Assembly: GCA_025403435.1 (NCBI GenBank)
Contig: JAJQZP010000445.1
Coordinates: 248,001 to 312,000, forward strand
Length of the DNA stretch: 64,000 bases
DNA from: Artocarpus heterophyllus
Lineage: Eukaryota > Streptophyta > Magnoliopsida > Rosales > Moraceae
Direction: 5' to 3'
A model generated the notes under the pieces. That model was not told where the DNA came from. It was given only the letters and a program-made list of their open reading frames with translations, and ran no database searches. The position numbers were made by a program, and so were the translations under genes. Of this stretch, positions 63,165-64,000 are shown piece by piece; positions within the stretch are counted from its first letter, which is position 1, and the number at the start of each line of letters is the position of its first letter.

Positions 63165-64000
63165 CGTCGAATTTTAGTCAATTTGACAAATCTAACATAA
63201 GTCACCAATTATTGGAAAAGCACGTCGTATCATTATAGGATTTTTGTGAGCTAGCAAAGGGGACCTGATGGACCTATATAGTTCAAGCTCCTGATAATTA
63301 TGAAACAAATATCCCAGATGTACATTTCATAATTATCAACTCCAACGCTACTCCACTAAAAGCTTAGAGCTTCACTTTCGAACTATATAGAATTTTGAAG
63401 CCCATACAGCTAAGTCTCCATGACATATCATGAAGTATCATATCCACATAGGATTATCCATAATCGGCTTAAGGACAAGTTCTATCTTACCTTCCCGATT
63501 ATTTTTATCTTACGTTCCATTATCTCATCATCGGAAAACTTACCATCCAAATATAGCATACCATTCGGTTACACCTATGTATCTAAATGATTGAACGCTC
63601 TAGTTTTTCAATTACAAGATAACGTATATAAGAGGATATCACTACTCCTAAAGAGGAGCTATGGATTCCATATATATGAATAACAGGTCTACACTATCAA
63701 GAATCATGCCTCCAACATACCAGCATGCGTGCCACTATTAAAATGTGGATGTCACCCTTTGGTATATCAAAAGACATAAATTAAGACAATGAACCCACTA
63801 TTCATCTCAGGATTAAGATACAATACAAATGATTGTCTAAAGTGAATTGATTTACCGAGATAGAATTATTAATCTAAATCAATTCACTTTATGTCCTGAT
63901 CTAACACATCGTCATCTATGACAATGTGTCCATGTTTCTATTTATGTAGTCCACCTCCGATGGTCAAGACAAACCACCTCCCAATAGGGATATAGACAAC
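63165..64000 (-). repeat. Truncated LTR of the A/B copia family, running off the window
   Basis: From about 63165 the sequence is colinear with the A/B LTR, starting about 925 bp into it (compare 49130 onward) and continuing to the window end without reaching the CTAACA terminus. The LTR part holding the TATA box and U3 array is absent. The element strand is given by comparison with A and B. Confidence 0.85.

Overview
The window reads as nuclear DNA of a flowering plant, most likely a eudicot. The reasons are AT-rich intergenic sequence, one spliced plastid-type acetyltransferase gene with canonical plant introns, a decayed CCCH/RING gene, and dense LTR retrotransposons primed by initiator tRNA-Met. 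I cannot name the species. Only one host gene looks intact.

Layout. 0.5-4.7 kb: a five-exon GNAT acetyltransferase gene on the minus strand. 4.7-6.5 kb: AT-rich spacer. 6.5-17.6 kb: a probable long-TIR DNA element carrying a 9.6-kb Ty1/copia element (A, minus strand, TSD TGGCA). 17.6-21.9 kb: spacer with possible MITE, LINE and LTR remnants. 21.9-23.1 kb: a pseudogene of the CCCH-RING splicing factor family (RNF113/Cwc24-like). 24.8-31.1 kb: a second, unrelated copia element (C, minus strand, 343-bp LTRs, TSD ATTTG). 31.3-32.1 and 37.9-39.6 kb: TIR elements without recognisable coding capacity. 33.1-35.0 kb: a solo LTR of the A/B family (TSD GCAAC). 35.5-36.6, 41.1-42.2 and 60.6-62.1 kb: three copies of a dispersed repeat, here called D. 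42.2-60.5 kb: a Ty3/gypsy element (645-bp LTRs) that inserted into one D copy and was later split by copia element B (48.2-57.9 kb, TSD GGTTG). 62.5-63.1 kb: a copia gag fragment. 63.2-64.0 kb: a truncated A/B-family LTR running off the window.

The nesting gives a relative chronology: D copy, then gypsy (LTRs about 8% apart by eye), then B (LTRs about 0.5% apart). B is nearly complete; I see one nonsense codon, one single-base frameshift and a slightly early stop. A is the older relative of B, with LTRs about 9% apart.

The most unusual signals are structural. The A/B copia family carries a GC-rich array of palindromic GGCAGGCCGAAC-type repeats at two places: in U3, about 115 bp upstream of the TATA box, and in the untranslated leader, where the array is bracketed by inverted repeats. 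Its copy number differs between the two LTRs of one element. Element C independently carries five copies of a palindrome (consensus AAACGACATGTCGTTT) in its leader. The gypsy element carries an antisense gene resembling the plant 'putative gypsy type transposon' family (PF04195), with an intron that is canonical only on the antisense strand; B inserted in frame within this antisense gene.
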